A stretch of DNA of 64,000 nucleotides from Acinetobacter rongchengensis (GCF_003611475.1 NZ_RAXT01000002.1:124001-188000), one strand, 5' to 3'. Shown: positions 19,958-30,422, counted from the stretch's first letter. Notes: generated by a model from the sequence alone, not told the origin. Translations and numbers: made by a program.

Positions 19958-21037
19958 CTATACTTGATTTGCTAAAATCGCTTGTTTCATCAATTCTACA
20001 TCAAAATCTTTCGTGATAATCGCCTGACCAAGCTGCTTCAACAAGACTAAACGGAGTTGCCCATTCAATACCTTTTTATCATGCGACATATATGCTAAAA
20101 ACTCATCGAGTGGAATTTTAGGACATGCTACAGGCAATTGAGCACGTTGTATGATGTTTTTTGTACGCTCTACATCATTTTGCGAAATCCACCCCATTCG
20201 ATAAGATAAGTCTGCAGCCATCACCATACCTGTTGCCACAGCCTCACCATGCAACCATATCCCATAACCAAGATATGACTCAATGGCATGACCAAAAGTA
20301 TGTCCTAGGTTAAGTAAAGCTCGCTCTCCTTGCTCTTTTTCATCATTTGCAACAATACGTGCTTTATGCGCACAAGAACGATAGACCGCCTCAGCGAGTA
20401 ATTCAAAATCTCTTGCTACCAACCCCTCAATATTGGTTTCCAACCAAATCAAAAAGTCTTCATCACCCAACAAAGCATATTTAATTACTTCGGCTAGACC
20501 TGCTGATAATTCACGTGCTGGTAAAGTTTTTAACTGAGCCATATCAGCTAAAACAACTTGGGGTTGTTGAAAAGCCCCTATCATATTTTTACCCAATGGG
20601 TGATTAATCCCCGTTTTTCCACCTACACTTGAATCCACTTGTGACAATAAAGTTGTAGGTACTTGAATAAAATATACGCCACGTTGGAAACATGCGGATG
20701 CAAAACCTGCCATATCACCAATAACACCACCACCTAAAGCCAGTACCGTACAATCACGATTAAAACCTGCTTCAAGCAAAGCATTGAAAATAAGATTTAA
20801 ATGTTCAATGTTTTTATACTTTTCGCCATCAGGCAATACACATACCGCAACCTGCTTACCCAGTTCTTCAATCGCTTCTACATAATGAGATAAATATAAA
20901 GGTTGCACTGTAGTATTGGTGACAACCATGACCTGACGCCCATGGATATAGGGCTCAAGTAATTGCTGTGGATTTAAATGACTACCAATAAAAATTGGAT
21001 AACGACGTTCACCCAGTTCTACATGTAAAGTTTGCAT
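19958..21037 (-). CDS. aroB: 3-dehydroquinate synthase
   Basis: A 359-residue enzyme of the shikimate pathway that closes DAHP to 3-dehydroquinate with NAD and a divalent metal. NAD-site parts P-D-G-E-K-Y-K-N (near 69) and [14 protein letters not shown] (near 101-114) are intact. Metal ligands fall in the [13 protein letters not shown] region and H-G-E-A-V-A-T-G-M. It is the usual length. It sits 36 bp after aroK and before the SPOR gene on one transcript. Confidence 0.96.
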   Translation of the reverse strand: MQTLHVELGERRYPIFIGSHLNPQQLLEPYIHGRQVMVVTNTTVQPLYLSHYVEAIEELGKQVAVCVLPDGEKYKNIEHLNLIFNALLEAGFNRDCTVLALGGGVIGDMAGFASACFQRGVYFIQVPTTLLSQVDSSVGGKTGINHPLGKNMIGAFQQPQVVLADMAQLKTLPARELSAGLAEVIKYALLGDEDFLIWLETNIEGLVARDFELLAEAVYRSCAHKARIVANDEKEQGERALLNLGHTFGHAIESYLGYGIWLHGEAVATGMVMAADLSYRMGWISQNDVERTKNIIQRAQLPVACPKIPLDEFLAYMSHDKKVLNGQLRLVLLKQLGQAIITKDFDVELMKQAILANQV

Positions 21038-21073
21038 GATTCTGCCAAATAATAAATAAAGCTGATTTATAAA

Positions 21074-21616
21074 TTAAACAATCTCTTTTGAAACAATAAG
21101 CTGCAATATTTTCAAAGCTAAATCTCGTGCAGCACCTTGATTGGTTTCAATAATATAATGTGCAACATCTCGATATAGCGGATCACGGATTTTAAGCAAA
21201 TCTTTTAATTTCTGTTCTGGATGCTCAACTTGTAATAAAGGACGATTTTTATCTCGATGTGTACGTAACAGTTGAATTTCCACAGGTGTGTATAAATAGA
21301 TCACAATACCTCTATGCTTGAGATACTCTCGATTCATCACTTGTGTCACAGCGCCACCACCTGTTGCGACAACTAAATTTTTCTTGGAAGTTAAATCATC
21401 TATAACGATGGTTTCTCTTGTGCGGAAACCTTGCTCACCTTCTTTCTCAAAAATCCAAGGAATCGACGCCCCAGTTTTTCGTTCTATTTCATGATCGCTA
21501 TCTAAAAATTCACGACCTAACAGTTCTGCCAAATGCCGACCGACTGTTGTTTTGCCTGCTCCCATGGGCCCTACCAAATAAATATTTGGTAGGGTTTCAA
21601 ACTCTTTGCTTGGCAA
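21074..21616 (-). CDS. aroK: Shikimate kinase
   Basis: A 180-residue cytoplasmic kinase that phosphorylates shikimate with ATP. The P-loop G-P-M-G-A-G-K-T-T is at 16-24. The shikimate-binding D-S-D-H-E-I and the G-F-R-T-R-E and G-G-G-A-V motifs are all present. The start appears to be TTG at 21616: AGGTGA lies 5 nt upstream, and no ATG or GTG is in frame after the upstream stop. The weak start may keep levels low relative to aroB. It follows pilQ by 36 bp. Confidence 0.94.
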   Translation of the reverse strand: MPSKEFETLPNIYLVGPMGAGKTTVGRHLAELLGREFLDSDHEIERKTGASIPWIFEKEGEQGFRTRETIVIDDLTSKKNLVVATGGGAVTQVMNREYLKHRGIVIYLYTPVEIQLLRTHRDKNRPLLQVEHPEQKLKDLLKIRDPLYRDVAHYIIETNQGAARDLALKILQLIVSKEIV

Positions 21617-21652
21617 GGAGTCACCTATCGAATTGCTTTCATTGAAAGTATA

Positions 21653-23824
21653 TTAATGATTTCTAGTGCGACTGTCATTAACAATTCTAGGTGTCACAAA
21701 GATTAATAACTCACGCTTGTTATCAGATTTCACATCTTTACGGAATAAACGACCTAGATAAGGAATATCCCCTAAGAACGGAACTTTAGTCTGGCTATTT
21801 TGAGTTTGTTGTTCAAAAATCCCCCCCAAAACAACAGTTTCGCCATTATCCACCAATACATTGGTATTGATTTCATTTTTATTCAATGTCAACTCACCAT
21901 TTGGTGCAGGAGCACCCACAGTATCACTGGTAATATTGAGTTGCATTTGTACTTTACCGTCAGGGGTAATACTAGGTGTTACATCTAAACTCAACAACAC
22001 ATCTTTAAATGAAGTTGTTGCAGTTGCAGTACCTCCGGCCGTTTCTACAGATTGGTAAGGAACCTGTTGACCCGAAGCTACTTTGGCTTTTTGCTTATCC
22101 GCAGTCATCACTTTTGGAGTAGAAATGACCTCACCATAACCATCAGCCTGTAATGCAGATAGCTCTAAGTCCAACATAAAATCAGACAAACTGATTAAAC
22201 CAAAGGCAATTTTACCCGCTGCATTCTCAATACCTAAATCTACGTTTAGGTTATCTGGACGATTGATTGTATATTTTCCATCATCGTCAGGTGTTTTTAA
22301 ATCCCATAAAGTTGTATCACTGCCGCCAACCAGCAAATCATTATTTTGGTTAATTCCTTTAGATAAAATACCCCACTTTACCCCCATCTCTTTGGTAAAA
22401 TCAGTACTCGCTCGCACAATACGCGCCTCAACCATGACTTGTTTTACCGACACATCTAATAAATCAATCATTTTACGCACTTTATCAATATTCTGAGCGG
22501 TATCATTGATAATTAATGTATTGGTACGGGTATCTGCAACCACACTTCCTCTTGAGCTCAATAAACTCTCTAAAGCCAAAGAATCTGAGGCGCTTGTACG
22601 ATTAGTCTGCGCATTCTTAGGTTCTCTTGAATCTTCTAATAACTTTAAAATATCAGCAGCTTTGGTATAACTTAGTTGGATATATTCCGTTTGTATTGGC
22701 GCAAGTTTTATGCTTTGCGCAAGTGCTTTAGCCTCTTCTTCTTCGGCTTTAATCAACTCTGTTACTGGCGCAATCCAAATCACATTACCATTACGACGTT
22801 TATCGAGATTTTTGGTTTTTAAAACAATATCTAGCGCCTGATCCCATGGTACATCTTTTAAGCGCAAGGTAATATTGCCCTGTACGCTATCCGAAGCCAC
22901 CATATTGATTCCCGTAAAGTCAGCAAGTAATTGTAGTACACGACGTACTTCAATATCTTGGAAATCTAAAGATATTTTCTTCCCTGTATAGGATTGGCTT
23001 GCACTTGGTCGAGCAAGTTTATTTTCAACAGGACGTTTCAAACTGACAGTTAGCTTATTTTCAGCCTGATAAGCCATATATTCATAACTACCAGAAGACT
23101 GAATTGTGATAACACCATTTGCACCATCGTTATAAGCATCAACTGATGAGACTGGCGTTGCAAAATCATTGACGTTTAAACGACGAATTAAATGTGCTGG
23201 GATTTTATTCCCCAAGGTACGAATAACAACTTTACTCCCCTGTTGTTGCACATCAATCGGCGTATTCGCTCCAGCCAAGGTCACAAAAACCTGACCTTCA
23301 CCAACATTTCCTCGCTGAAAACCAATATCTGCAATCCCTTGTTGAGCCTGCTTTGTAGCAACAGGCGTTGAATACGTTGGTAACGCTGTTGCTTGGCTTG
23401 CACTATTCATTTTCAAAATAAAGGTATTGCCTTCAACTCTTGTTGTAAAAACACCGCTATTTTTTAAATTCACCGTTAAACGGGAACGCTGATCATCAGC
23501 ACTTACATCTACAGAGGATGCCTCTTCACTTGCTACTGGAATTGTCGTTTGCGTTAGATTTTGTTTTGCATTATCAAAATCCAAAATTAATCGAGATGGA
23601 TTTTCTAATTGATATGCTTGTGGCTGTGGTGGTAGGCCATTAAACATGACACGAATCTCAGTCCCTTGCCCAGGTATTTTCATTGGCACGACATTGGTCA
23701 TCGTTGTTTGTGCTGTTGCAACTTGCATTACTGCAATCGATACAGCCGCCATAGTGAATTGACGAAGGTGACTATTCATAAATTGACCATCCCCACTAAA
23801 CATGCTTTTCAAACTATTTTTCAT
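21653..23824 (-). CDS. pilQ: Type IV pilus secretin PilQ
   Basis: A 723-residue outer-membrane secretin through which the type IV pilus passes. N-terminal residues 1-38 include a signal peptide ending A-T-A. Two AMIN-type beta domains (about 40-260) bind peptidoglycan. An STN/N0 domain follows (I-S-L-D-F-Q-D-I-E-V-R-R-V-L-Q-L-L-A-D near 285), then an N1 domain and the C-terminal secretin pore with V-P-L/V-P-F-L-G-D-I-P-Y-L-G-R-L-F. I kept ATG 23824 because AAGGA lies 6 nt upstream; ATG 23779 would give a shorter leader. It is the last of the five pil genes. In Acinetobacter these pili also serve DNA uptake. Confidence 0.95.
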   Translation of the reverse strand: MKNSLKSMFSGDGQFMNSHLRQFTMAAVSIAVMQVATAQTTMTNVVPMKIPGQGTEIRVMFNGLPPQPQAYQLENPSRLILDFDNAKQNLTQTTIPVASEEASSVDVSADDQRSRLTVNLKNSGVFTTRVEGNTFILKMNSASQATALPTYSTPVATKQAQQGIADIGFQRGNVGEGQVFVTLAGANTPIDVQQQGSKVVIRTLGNKIPAHLIRRLNVNDFATPVSSVDAYNDGANGVITIQSSGSYEYMAYQAENKLTVSLKRPVENKLARPSASQSYTGKKISLDFQDIEVRRVLQLLADFTGINMVASDSVQGNITLRLKDVPWDQALDIVLKTKNLDKRRNGNVIWIAPVTELIKAEEEEAKALAQSIKLAPIQTEYIQLSYTKAADILKLLEDSREPKNAQTNRTSASDSLALESLLSSRGSVVADTRTNTLIINDTAQNIDKVRKMIDLLDVSVKQVMVEARIVRASTDFTKEMGVKWGILSKGINQNNDLLVGGSDTTLWDLKTPDDDGKYTINRPDNLNVDLGIENAAGKIAFGLISLSDFMLDLELSALQADGYGEVISTPKVMTADKQKAKVASGQQVPYQSVETAGGTATATTSFKDVLLSLDVTPSITPDGKVQMQLNITSDTVGAPAPNGELTLNKNEINTNVLVDNGETVVLGGIFEQQTQNSQTKVPFLGDIPYLGRLFRKDVKSDNKRELLIFVTPRIVNDSRTRNH

Positions 23825-23844
23825 TTTTATTCCTTAATTCAGTT

Positions 23845-24375
23845 TCAATCCACTGGACCTATTAGAACCAAACTACGTGGTCGCTCTATATAACCGTCCC
23901 GACCATCTGGTACTATTTCTAATAAATCAATACGAGTAGGTGTAATCTCAATGATTCGTCCCTGATTCATTCCCATATAGTTACCACGTTGTACACGTTC
24001 AATTTCACCATCAGGCGTTTGAATTAAACCAACTATTTGTCCCGTATTGCTTTTCATGCTGCCTTTAAGTGTCAAGGACTCCAAAGGGTAACTTTCAAGG
24101 GGTTGAGACTGTCTAGAAAAGTTCGGATAAACGCGCTTACCAGACATAATTTTTAATTCATTTGCCAAGGAGCTTGGTAAAAAGGGACTACGCAACTGTT
24201 GAGCTGAATAGTTAAAACTCGGAACAGGTGTAAATACAGGAGCAGGCTCAATGGGTAATGGCTGTTCATTCCTAATATTAGCCATTTGTTGATTTACTGC
24301 ATCAATTCGTGAATCACAACCCACCAATAACGCAGCAAATGAGATCCCACAAATTATTTTATAGACCTTTTTCAT
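23845..24375 (-). CDS. pilP: Type IV pilus lipoprotein PilP
   Basis: A 176-residue lipoprotein with signal peptide and lipobox L-L-V-G-C (Cys20). It links the inner-membrane PilMNO platform to PilQ. After a flexible Pro-rich linker is the beta-sandwich domain with L-K-G-S-M and the G-N-Y-M-G-M-N-Q-G-R-I motif. Its start overlaps the pilO stop by 4 bp (ATGA). Confidence 0.94.
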   Translation of the reverse strand: MKKVYKIICGISFAALLVGCDSRIDAVNQQMANIRNEQPLPIEPAPVFTPVPSFNYSAQQLRSPFLPSSLANELKIMSGKRVYPNFSRQSQPLESYPLESLTLKGSMKSNTGQIVGLIQTPDGEIERVQRGNYMGMNQGRIIEITPTRIDLLEIVPDGRDGYIERPRSLVLIGPVD

Positions 24376-25121
24376 TGTGGCTTCCCTCCTTGCGGTGGTG
24401 TCGTTGTACCAGGAGCAACATTATTTGTTTGCGTATTTTTTTGATTTTCATCGCTACCGACATAACGATAAGTTTTTGCTTTAATTGTATAATCAATGAC
24501 AGGTACATCCGATTTTTTATCATTACTCGGTGTTCCAGTAATCGTAAAATCATGGAGCGTCACAATACGTGGCAACACTGCAATACTACTCACAAAACTA
24601 CCAAAAGAGTGATAATCACCTGTCGCATCAATCGAAATCGGTTGTTCAATAAAGAATTCTTGCTTAACCTCAGGTTCCAATTTGATATTTTTAAATTTCA
24701 AACCAGAACTTACGCCAGTAACGTTAATATCTTCAACCAAACTTGGAATTTCAGTTTCTTTCGGAAGTTGTTCTAATTGCTGAGTAAAGTTGATTTCCAT
24801 TTGCTGTAATTGCGCCTGATATTGCTGCAAATTTCTTAGCTTAGAATCTTTCTCTTTAAACTCATTCAATAAATTTTGTTCAACCGTGCGGGCTTGATCA
24901 ATCGCATCCAATTTCGGTTTAATCGCTAAGAAATAACCGATTGCACATACAACAAAGAATAAGAATAACCAACAAGTGATTTTGACCGAGAAAGGCCAAC
25001 TTCCATAGTTATTCATATCCAATGTATTAAACTGTTGAAAAAATTTCTCAACGGTCATGCTGTTTTTCTTTGGCGCATCTTTGACGGATGAATCTATTTT
25101 TTCTAAATCTTCACGATTCAT
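24372..25121 (-). CDS. pilO: Type IV pilus inner-membrane platform protein PilO
   Basis: A 249-residue bitopic protein. A cytoplasmic N-terminus is followed by one helix at about 44-67, a periplasmic coiled coil (about 75-130) and a ferredoxin-like domain. It dimerises with PilN. The C-terminus ends in a Thr/Pro/Gly-rich tail. The start overlaps the pilN stop by 4 bp. Confidence 0.94.
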   Translation of the reverse strand: MNREDLEKIDSSVKDAPKKNSMTVEKFFQQFNTLDMNNYGSWPFSVKITCWLFLFFVVCAIGYFLAIKPKLDAIDQARTVEQNLLNEFKEKDSKLRNLQQYQAQLQQMEINFTQQLEQLPKETEIPSLVEDINVTGVSSGLKFKNIKLEPEVKQEFFIEQPISIDATGDYHSFGSFVSSIAVLPRIVTLHDFTITGTPSNDKKSDVPVIDYTIKAKTYRYVGSDENQKNTQTNNVAPGTTTPPQGGKPQ

Positions 25122-25768
25122 TTCGCACCCCCAGCAGCTGGAACTTGTTCAGCTTTATTCGCAGTATTTTCATCTGTTGTTGTAGATACTGCAATTTCCC
25201 CTAAATCTACCGTAACCACAAAACTTCCATACGACTCTTCAACGCGTGGAATAACAGATGTTGGTGTTTTATTTTTGTTTTCTTCTACAGCTAAGAAAGA
25301 ATTCATAAACGCATTACGATACCATTCTGAAGCCTCTAAGCCACGTAAAAGCTCTGCAACTGTGTTTGGACTTTCAGCTCGACCTTCGATGGTAAATTTA
25401 TCACCTACTCTACTGAATTTCGTCAAATACATTTGTGCAGGTGTAACTCGCACTAATTCATCAACCAAACGTACCGTAACAGGGCGTTGTCCTTGTAAGC
25501 CTTGAATCAACTTCATTCGCTCAATAATGGCATTGCGACGCTCTTGCAAGCCATCTAATGTTTTTAATTGGGCATCCAAATTTTGATTAGTACTGGTAAT
25601 CAGTTGATTGGCTTGCTCTTGATCTTCTAATTTATGATCAAAATAGAACCAAGTCAGTAATACACTCAATAGACCTAAAAGTGCAACCCCAATACAAATC
25701 GCAATAAATTGTTTTTTTCGCTGTTCTCTTAGCTCATCACGCCAAGGGAGTAAGTTAATCTTTGCCAT
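25118..25768 (-). CDS. pilN: Type IV pilus inner-membrane platform protein PilN
   Basis: A 216-residue protein that begins M-A-K-I-N-L-L-P-W-R, the conserved cytoplasmic peptide that docks in PilM. One helix lies at about 22-44, then a periplasmic coiled coil and a ferredoxin-like domain. Its start overlaps the pilM stop by one base (TAATG), so translation is coupled. Confidence 0.95.
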   Translation of the reverse strand: MAKINLLPWRDELREQRKKQFIAICIGVALLGLLSVLLTWFYFDHKLEDQEQANQLITSTNQNLDAQLKTLDGLQERRNAIIERMKLIQGLQGQRPVTVRLVDELVRVTPAQMYLTKFSRVGDKFTIEGRAESPNTVAELLRGLEASEWYRNAFMNSFLAVEENKNKTPTSVIPRVEESYGSFVVTVDLGEIAVSTTTDENTANKAEQVPAAGGAK

Positions 25769-26826
25769 TAATCAAAACTCCTCAAAGCTAAGCCGCACGC
25801 TACCATCAACGATGGCGCATCATTCTCTATTTTGTTTAAGTCAATTTGTGGAGAGAATCCCATTTGTAAAAAAGGGTTTGCTATAGTGACGCGGTAGCCT
25901 AGTTTTTGTTGTAATAATTTTGCTAGCCCTGGAATATTTGCATTCCCCCCAGCCAACAGAATATGGTCAATCTCATTAAACTGAGAAGATGAAAAAAAGA
26001 ATTGCAATGAACGTGCAGCTTGTTGAACAACAGCTTCAAGAAATGGCATGAGTACTTCTGTTTCAAAATCATCAGGTAAAGTTCGATCTTTTTTGGCACG
26101 GCCTGCTTCTTCATAAGACAAACCATAACGATTTTGCACGTCTTGGGTTAATTGCTTTCCACCAAAAACTTGTTCACGGGTATAGATAATCTTGCCATTT
26201 TGCATCACAGAAAGTGTCGTCATGGTATGGCCGATATCCAAGACACCCACCATATTTGCGCCGATCGGCAAGGTATCTGAAAAAACATCAAAAGCCCGTT
26301 CAATTGCATAACTTTCGACATCAGCAATTTTTGGGGATAGACCTGCAATCTCTAAGACTTCAATACGAGAATCAATATTTTCTGTACGTGTTGCAACCAA
26401 TAAAACATTCACACGGTTTGAAACTGCTAATTTATCTTGAAGAACCTCAAAATCCAGACTCACTTCATCCAATGGGAATGGAATGTATTGCTCTGCATCC
26501 ATTCGAATCTGAACTTCCCGCTCTTCATCAGACATATCAGCATCCATTTCTATGACTTTATGAATCACCATAGAGGTTGGAACTGCAACAGCTACATTTT
26601 GCGATTGAGGATTGGCAATATTGACTGCTCTTTCCAACGCATCAGCAACTGCTTCTGGATTCAGAATGTTTTTTTCTACAACACTCCCATCAAGCAAGGG
26701 GCTTAATCCATAGCTTTCAACCCAGTAACGACCGTTCTTAACAGAGAGTTCTAATATTTTTACAGAAGTAGAACTAATATCTACTCCTATTAACCCCTTA
26801 TTTGGCTTACGATATAGTCTAAGCAC
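25768..26826 (-). CDS. pilM: Type IV pilus actin-like protein PilM
   Basis: A 352-residue cytoplasmic ATP-binding protein of the actin/FtsA fold. The phosphate-1 motif G-V-D-I-S-S-T-S-V-K is at about 14-23, phosphate-2 V-L-D-I-G-H-T-M-T-T near 196, and the adenosine motif L-A-G-G-N-A-N-I-P-G near 292. It recruits PilN to the membrane platform. The start is GTG at 26826 with AGGA 8 nt upstream. It is the first gene of pilMNOPQ and divergent from ponA over a 164-bp gap. Confidence 0.95.
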   Translation of the reverse strand: MLRLYRKPNKGLIGVDISSTSVKILELSVKNGRYWVESYGLSPLLDGSVVEKNILNPEAVADALERAVNIANPQSQNVAVAVPTSMVIHKVIEMDADMSDEEREVQIRMDAEQYIPFPLDEVSLDFEVLQDKLAVSNRVNVLLVATRTENIDSRIEVLEIAGLSPKIADVESYAIERAFDVFSDTLPIGANMVGVLDIGHTMTTLSVMQNGKIIYTREQVFGGKQLTQDVQNRYGLSYEEAGRAKKDRTLPDDFETEVLMPFLEAVVQQAARSLQFFFSSSQFNEIDHILLAGGNANIPGLAKLLQQKLGYRVTIANPFLQMGFSPQIDLNKIENDAPSLMVACGLALRSFD

Positions 26827-26990
26827 GATACATTTCCTATTATTTTTTTATCCCCAATACATAACACAAACCGACTGCAATTGGTCTTAATTTTTTACAG
26901 ATACAATATCCCATCTAACAATCTATCAAATGAAAAGCTATACTGACCAGCAATTAGTTTGCCATTAGCTATTATTAAAACTTACTTGTT

Positions 26991-29522
26991 ATGAAAAAGC
27001 TATCTTGTTCAGGTCATATTCATCCATTTTTTTTGCTGATTATTATTATTTTAGTCGCAATTCCGATGGGCTTTTATGGTATGTATCTATATATTGCCCC
27101 ATCGTTGCCAGAAATGAGCTCTTTAAAAAAGGCGCCATTGCTTAAACCTATGCAAGTTTATTCAGCTGATAATCAGCTAATTGCAGAATATGGAGGCAAA
27201 CTTTCTGTACCTGTTGAATACGATCAGATCCCTCCGCATTTCATTCATGCATTTTTAGCTGCAGAAGATTCTTCATTTTTTGAACATAGTGGAATTAGCT
27301 TCAAAGGTTTAGGTCGAGCTGTGAGTGAAAGTGTGACAGGCTCGAACGTCCAAACTGGTGGCTCGACCATCACCATGCAAGTGGCTAAAAACTATTATTT
27401 ATCCCCAGAACGAACTTTAAAGCGCAAACTGACTGAAGTTTTTTTAGCACGTAAAATAGAACAGAACTTATCTAAAGAAGAAATTTTATCGTTATATGTC
27501 AATAAAATCTTTTTGGGTAAAAATGCATATGGTATCGCCGCTGCTGCAAAAATTTATTATAACAAGAATTTAGATCAGCTTAGTGTTGCCCAAATGGCCA
27601 TGATTGCAGGCTTACCCAAAGCACCTTCCAAGTATAACCCTGTGGTTAATCCTGAACGTGCTTTAGAACGTCGCAATTGGATTTTAGGGCGAATGTTACA
27701 ACTGGGTTACCTCAACCAAACCGAGTATCAAAAAGCAGTTGCCGAGCCGATTAATCTGAGCATGCCAGATCGTGGTTTAAGCAATAAATTTCCATATGTT
27801 GGAGAAATGGTTCGTTCAGAATTGGTCGAAAAATTTGGTGAACTAGCGATTGATTCTGGCTATAAGGTGTACACAACTATTGACAGTAAACGCCAACAGT
27901 ATGCTGAGGATGCCGTACAAAAAGGTTTAGAGGATTACGATCGACGCCATGGCTGGCGTGGTGCGGAAGCACATGATAAGCCCTTAAAAGATTTTACACC
28001 TTATGCAAATACTTACCCTGCTGAAGTAGTCAAAGTCAGTAATAATAGTTTTGAAGCAAAATTACAAGATGGTTCAACCGTTACTGTGCCTTGGTCAGGC
28101 ATGTCATGGGCTCGAAAATATATTAATGCCAATGCTGTGGGTGGAGCACCAAGCCGAGCATCTCAAATTGTTACGGTAAAAGATATTATCCGTTTAAGAC
28201 CGAATGACAACAAAACAGCATGGTCACTGGTTCAAACCCCTAAAGTTCAAGGCCAATTGATTGCGATCAATCCCAATGATGGCTCGATTGAAGCTGTTGT
28301 AGGTGGCTATAACTTTTATCAATCTAAATTTAACCGTGCAATCCAAGGCTGGCGTCAACCTGGTTCAACCATTAAACCATTCATTTATGCATTGGCACTT
28401 GAACGTGGTATGACCCCTTATTCGATGGTAAATGACAGCCCAATTTCAATTGGTCGCTGGTCACCAAAGAACTCTGATGGACGTTATTTAGGAATGATTC
28501 CTTTACGACGTGCCTTGTATTTGTCCCGTAATACTGTTTCTGTTCGATTACTACAAAATGTTGGGGTAGAACGTGCACGACAATTATTGATGGATTTTGG
28601 ACTTCAAGAAGATCAAATTCCACGTAATTTCACCATTGCCCTAGGAACACCACAAGTATTGCCTGTGCAAATGGCAACAGGTTATGCAACCATTGCAAAT
28701 GGTGGTTATCGTATCCAACCCCACTTTATCAGTCGTATTGAAGATGCTTATGGCAAAGTGATTTATGAAGCCAATCCCGATTATGCATGTATTCCATGTA
28801 TTAACACTAAAGATACTAGTGCTGATCCTGAAGTTACCCCAGATGACGAAGTAATTGAAGGTGCAACTCAAGATGCTGTTGAACCAGAAACTACTCTTAG
28901 CAAAGAAGAACAAAGCAAATACCGCCAAGCACAACGTATTTTAAAATCACAGTCTGCCTTTGATATGGCAAATATTTTACGTGATGTGATTGTACATGGT
29001 ACTGGTCGTGCAGCACTTAAAATTGGTCGTGATGATATTGGCGGTAAAACAGGAACCACCAACGATGCAAAAGATGCGTGGTTTGCTGGCTTCAACGGTA
29101 AGTTGGTTGCCATCGCTTGGGTCGGTTTTGACCAACCCACTACGCTAGGGCGTCGTGAATATGGGGGGATCGCAGCATTACCTGTATGGACAAGTTTCAT
29201 GGGTAAAGCTTTGGATGGCACACCATCTTCATGGGTACATTTCGATAAAAATGCCAAAGCACCTATTTCTCGTGAACAACGAGGACAGCCTTCCGCTGAT
29301 CAAAATAATGAGGAATACCGTACTTCGCCACCTTTAGCACGTCCTCTTTATCGCCCAACACCAACTACGCCAACGCGTAATCCATCAAATGACTTTGATG
29401 ATTTACCTGATGAGGCAGAACAACCGCTTAAGCCAAGTACTGCAACACCACCATCAATGGATCAAAGTCCACCAAAACGTGAAAGTGACGCATTGGAAAA
29501 CTTGATTAATGAAGTCCAATAA
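26991..29522 (+). CDS. ponA: Penicillin-binding protein 1A (bifunctional glycosyltransferase/transpeptidase)
   Basis: An 843-residue class A PBP that polymerises and crosslinks peptidoglycan on the periplasmic side. An N-terminal membrane anchor is at about 12-35. The GT51 domain has E-D-S-S-F-F-E-H-S-G and the Q-T-G-G-S-T-I-T-M-Q-V-A-K motif. An OB-like insert follows, then the transpeptidase with active-site Ser459 in S-T-I-K, the S-R-N motif soon after and K-T-G-T at 686-689. The tail is Pro/Thr-rich and disordered. No clear Shine-Dalgarno precedes the ATG. It ends at a strong terminator. Confidence 0.95.
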   Translation: MKKLSCSGHIHPFFLLIIIILVAIPMGFYGMYLYIAPSLPEMSSLKKAPLLKPMQVYSADNQLIAEYGGKLSVPVEYDQIPPHFIHAFLAAEDSSFFEHSGISFKGLGRAVSESVTGSNVQTGGSTITMQVAKNYYLSPERTLKRKLTEVFLARKIEQNLSKEEILSLYVNKIFLGKNAYGIAAAAKIYYNKNLDQLSVAQMAMIAGLPKAPSKYNPVVNPERALERRNWILGRMLQLGYLNQTEYQKAVAEPINLSMPDRGLSNKFPYVGEMVRSELVEKFGELAIDSGYKVYTTIDSKRQQYAEDAVQKGLEDYDRRHGWRGAEAHDKPLKDFTPYANTYPAEVVKVSNNSFEAKLQDGSTVTVPWSGMSWARKYINANAVGGAPSRASQIVTVKDIIRLRPNDNKTAWSLVQTPKVQGQLIAINPNDGSIEAVVGGYNFYQSKFNRAIQGWRQPGSTIKPFIYALALERGMTPYSMVNDSPISIGRWSPKNSDGRYLGMIPLRRALYLSRNTVSVRLLQNVGVERARQLLMDFGLQEDQIPRNFTIALGTPQVLPVQMATGYATIANGGYRIQPHFISRIEDAYGKVIYEANPDYACIPCINTKDTSADPEVTPDDEVIEGATQDAVEPETTLSKEEQSKYRQAQRILKSQSAFDMANILRDVIVHGTGRAALKIGRDDIGGKTGTTNDAKDAWFAGFNGKLVAIAWVGFDQPTTLGRREYGGIAALPVWTSFMGKALDGTPSSWVHFDKNAKAPISREQRGQPSADQNNEEYRTSPPLARPLYRPTPTTPTRNPSNDFDDLPDEAEQPLKPSTATPPSMDQSPPKRESDALENLINEVQ

Positions 29523-29530
29523 TCAGCTCT

Positions 29531-29563
29531 CAAAAAACGCCATCCAATGATGGCGTTTTTTAT
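29531..29563. terminator. Bidirectional terminator between ponA and rlmA
   Basis: AAAAAACGCCATC and GATGGCGTTTTTT form a perfect GC-core stem with a CAAT loop. It has an A-run on the left and a T-run on the right, so it can serve both convergent genes. Confidence 0.92.
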
Positions 29564-29591
29564 TGAAAATTGATTGTGAAAATAGACCAGA

Positions 29592-30395
29592 TTATTTTTT
29601 CTGGAATAAATAAATTTGAAATGCTGCTTTTAATTGAGTCTTTGTTTGAGCTTCTAAAGCCAAACGCTTTTCAGGTTTTGCTTTATATGCATAAGGGGTC
29701 ATGGCGATAAGATTTTTCAATTGCACTTGATCTAATTCGAAAACAGACTCAACAATAGGATGCTCAAGCAATTCAAAATGTTCTCTTAACTGCTCCACAA
29801 ACTTATGCGGTTCATGTGCTTTAACTTCTTCAAACAACCCTTCACGCATAGCCAATAAGTGCTCAGGTGCAGGTGTGACAACGATAAGATATGCTTTAGC
29901 TTTAAGTACACGTAGAATTTCTTCTTGCGGAATTGGACTAAATAAACTAGTACACAAATCAATAGAATGATCTAATACAGGTAAAGTTGCCCCAGTACCG
30001 ACAACCCAAGTCACCTCTTTATTGAGTTTCGCCGCAACTTGTACTGCATTTTTGGCAATATCTACGCCTACACATTGCATGACTTCCTGTTGCATTGCAT
30101 CTGTGTAATAGCCTTCACCACAGCCTATATCCAACAGATTTTCAATTCTTAAATCACGAATTTTTTCAACAATGGCTTGTTGCAAGGGTGCATAAAAACC
30201 ACCACTCAAAAATGCACGGCGTGCTTGAACAGATTCAGGCGTGTCTCCCGGATTTTTACTGTGTTTATGCTGTACGACATGTAAATTGACATAGCCTTGT
30301 TTTGCCACATCATAGCTATGATTGTTTATACAGCGCCACGTTTTATCCGTTAAGCTGAGTGCTTCACGACAGACTGGGCACATCAACACATTCAT
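29592..30395 (-). CDS. rlmA: 23S rRNA (guanine(745)-N1)-methyltransferase
   Basis: A SAM-dependent methyltransferase of 267 residues. The N-terminal zinc site is Cys6, Cys9, Cys22 and His26 (C-P-V-C then C-I-N-N-H), diagnostic for RlmA-type enzymes. It is followed by G-Y-V-N-L and the SAM motif D-I-G-C-G-E-G-Y-Y. The start is ATG 30395, because GGAG lies 6-7 nt before it; a TTG four codons upstream is in frame but overlaps that ribosome site. It modifies G745 in helix 35 of 23S rRNA. Confidence 0.92.
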   Translation of the reverse strand: MNVLMCPVCREALSLTDKTWRCINNHSYDVAKQGYVNLHVVQHKHSKNPGDTPESVQARRAFLSGGFYAPLQQAIVEKIRDLRIENLLDIGCGEGYYTDAMQQEVMQCVGVDIAKNAVQVAAKLNKEVTWVVGTGATLPVLDHSIDLCTSLFSPIPQEEILRVLKAKAYLIVVTPAPEHLLAMREGLFEEVKAHEPHKFVEQLREHFELLEHPIVESVFELDQVQLKNLIAMTPYAYKAKPEKRLALEAQTKTQLKAAFQIYLFQKK

Positions 30396-30422
30396 AACAT
30401 TCTCCAAACTCTTTTAAAGCCA

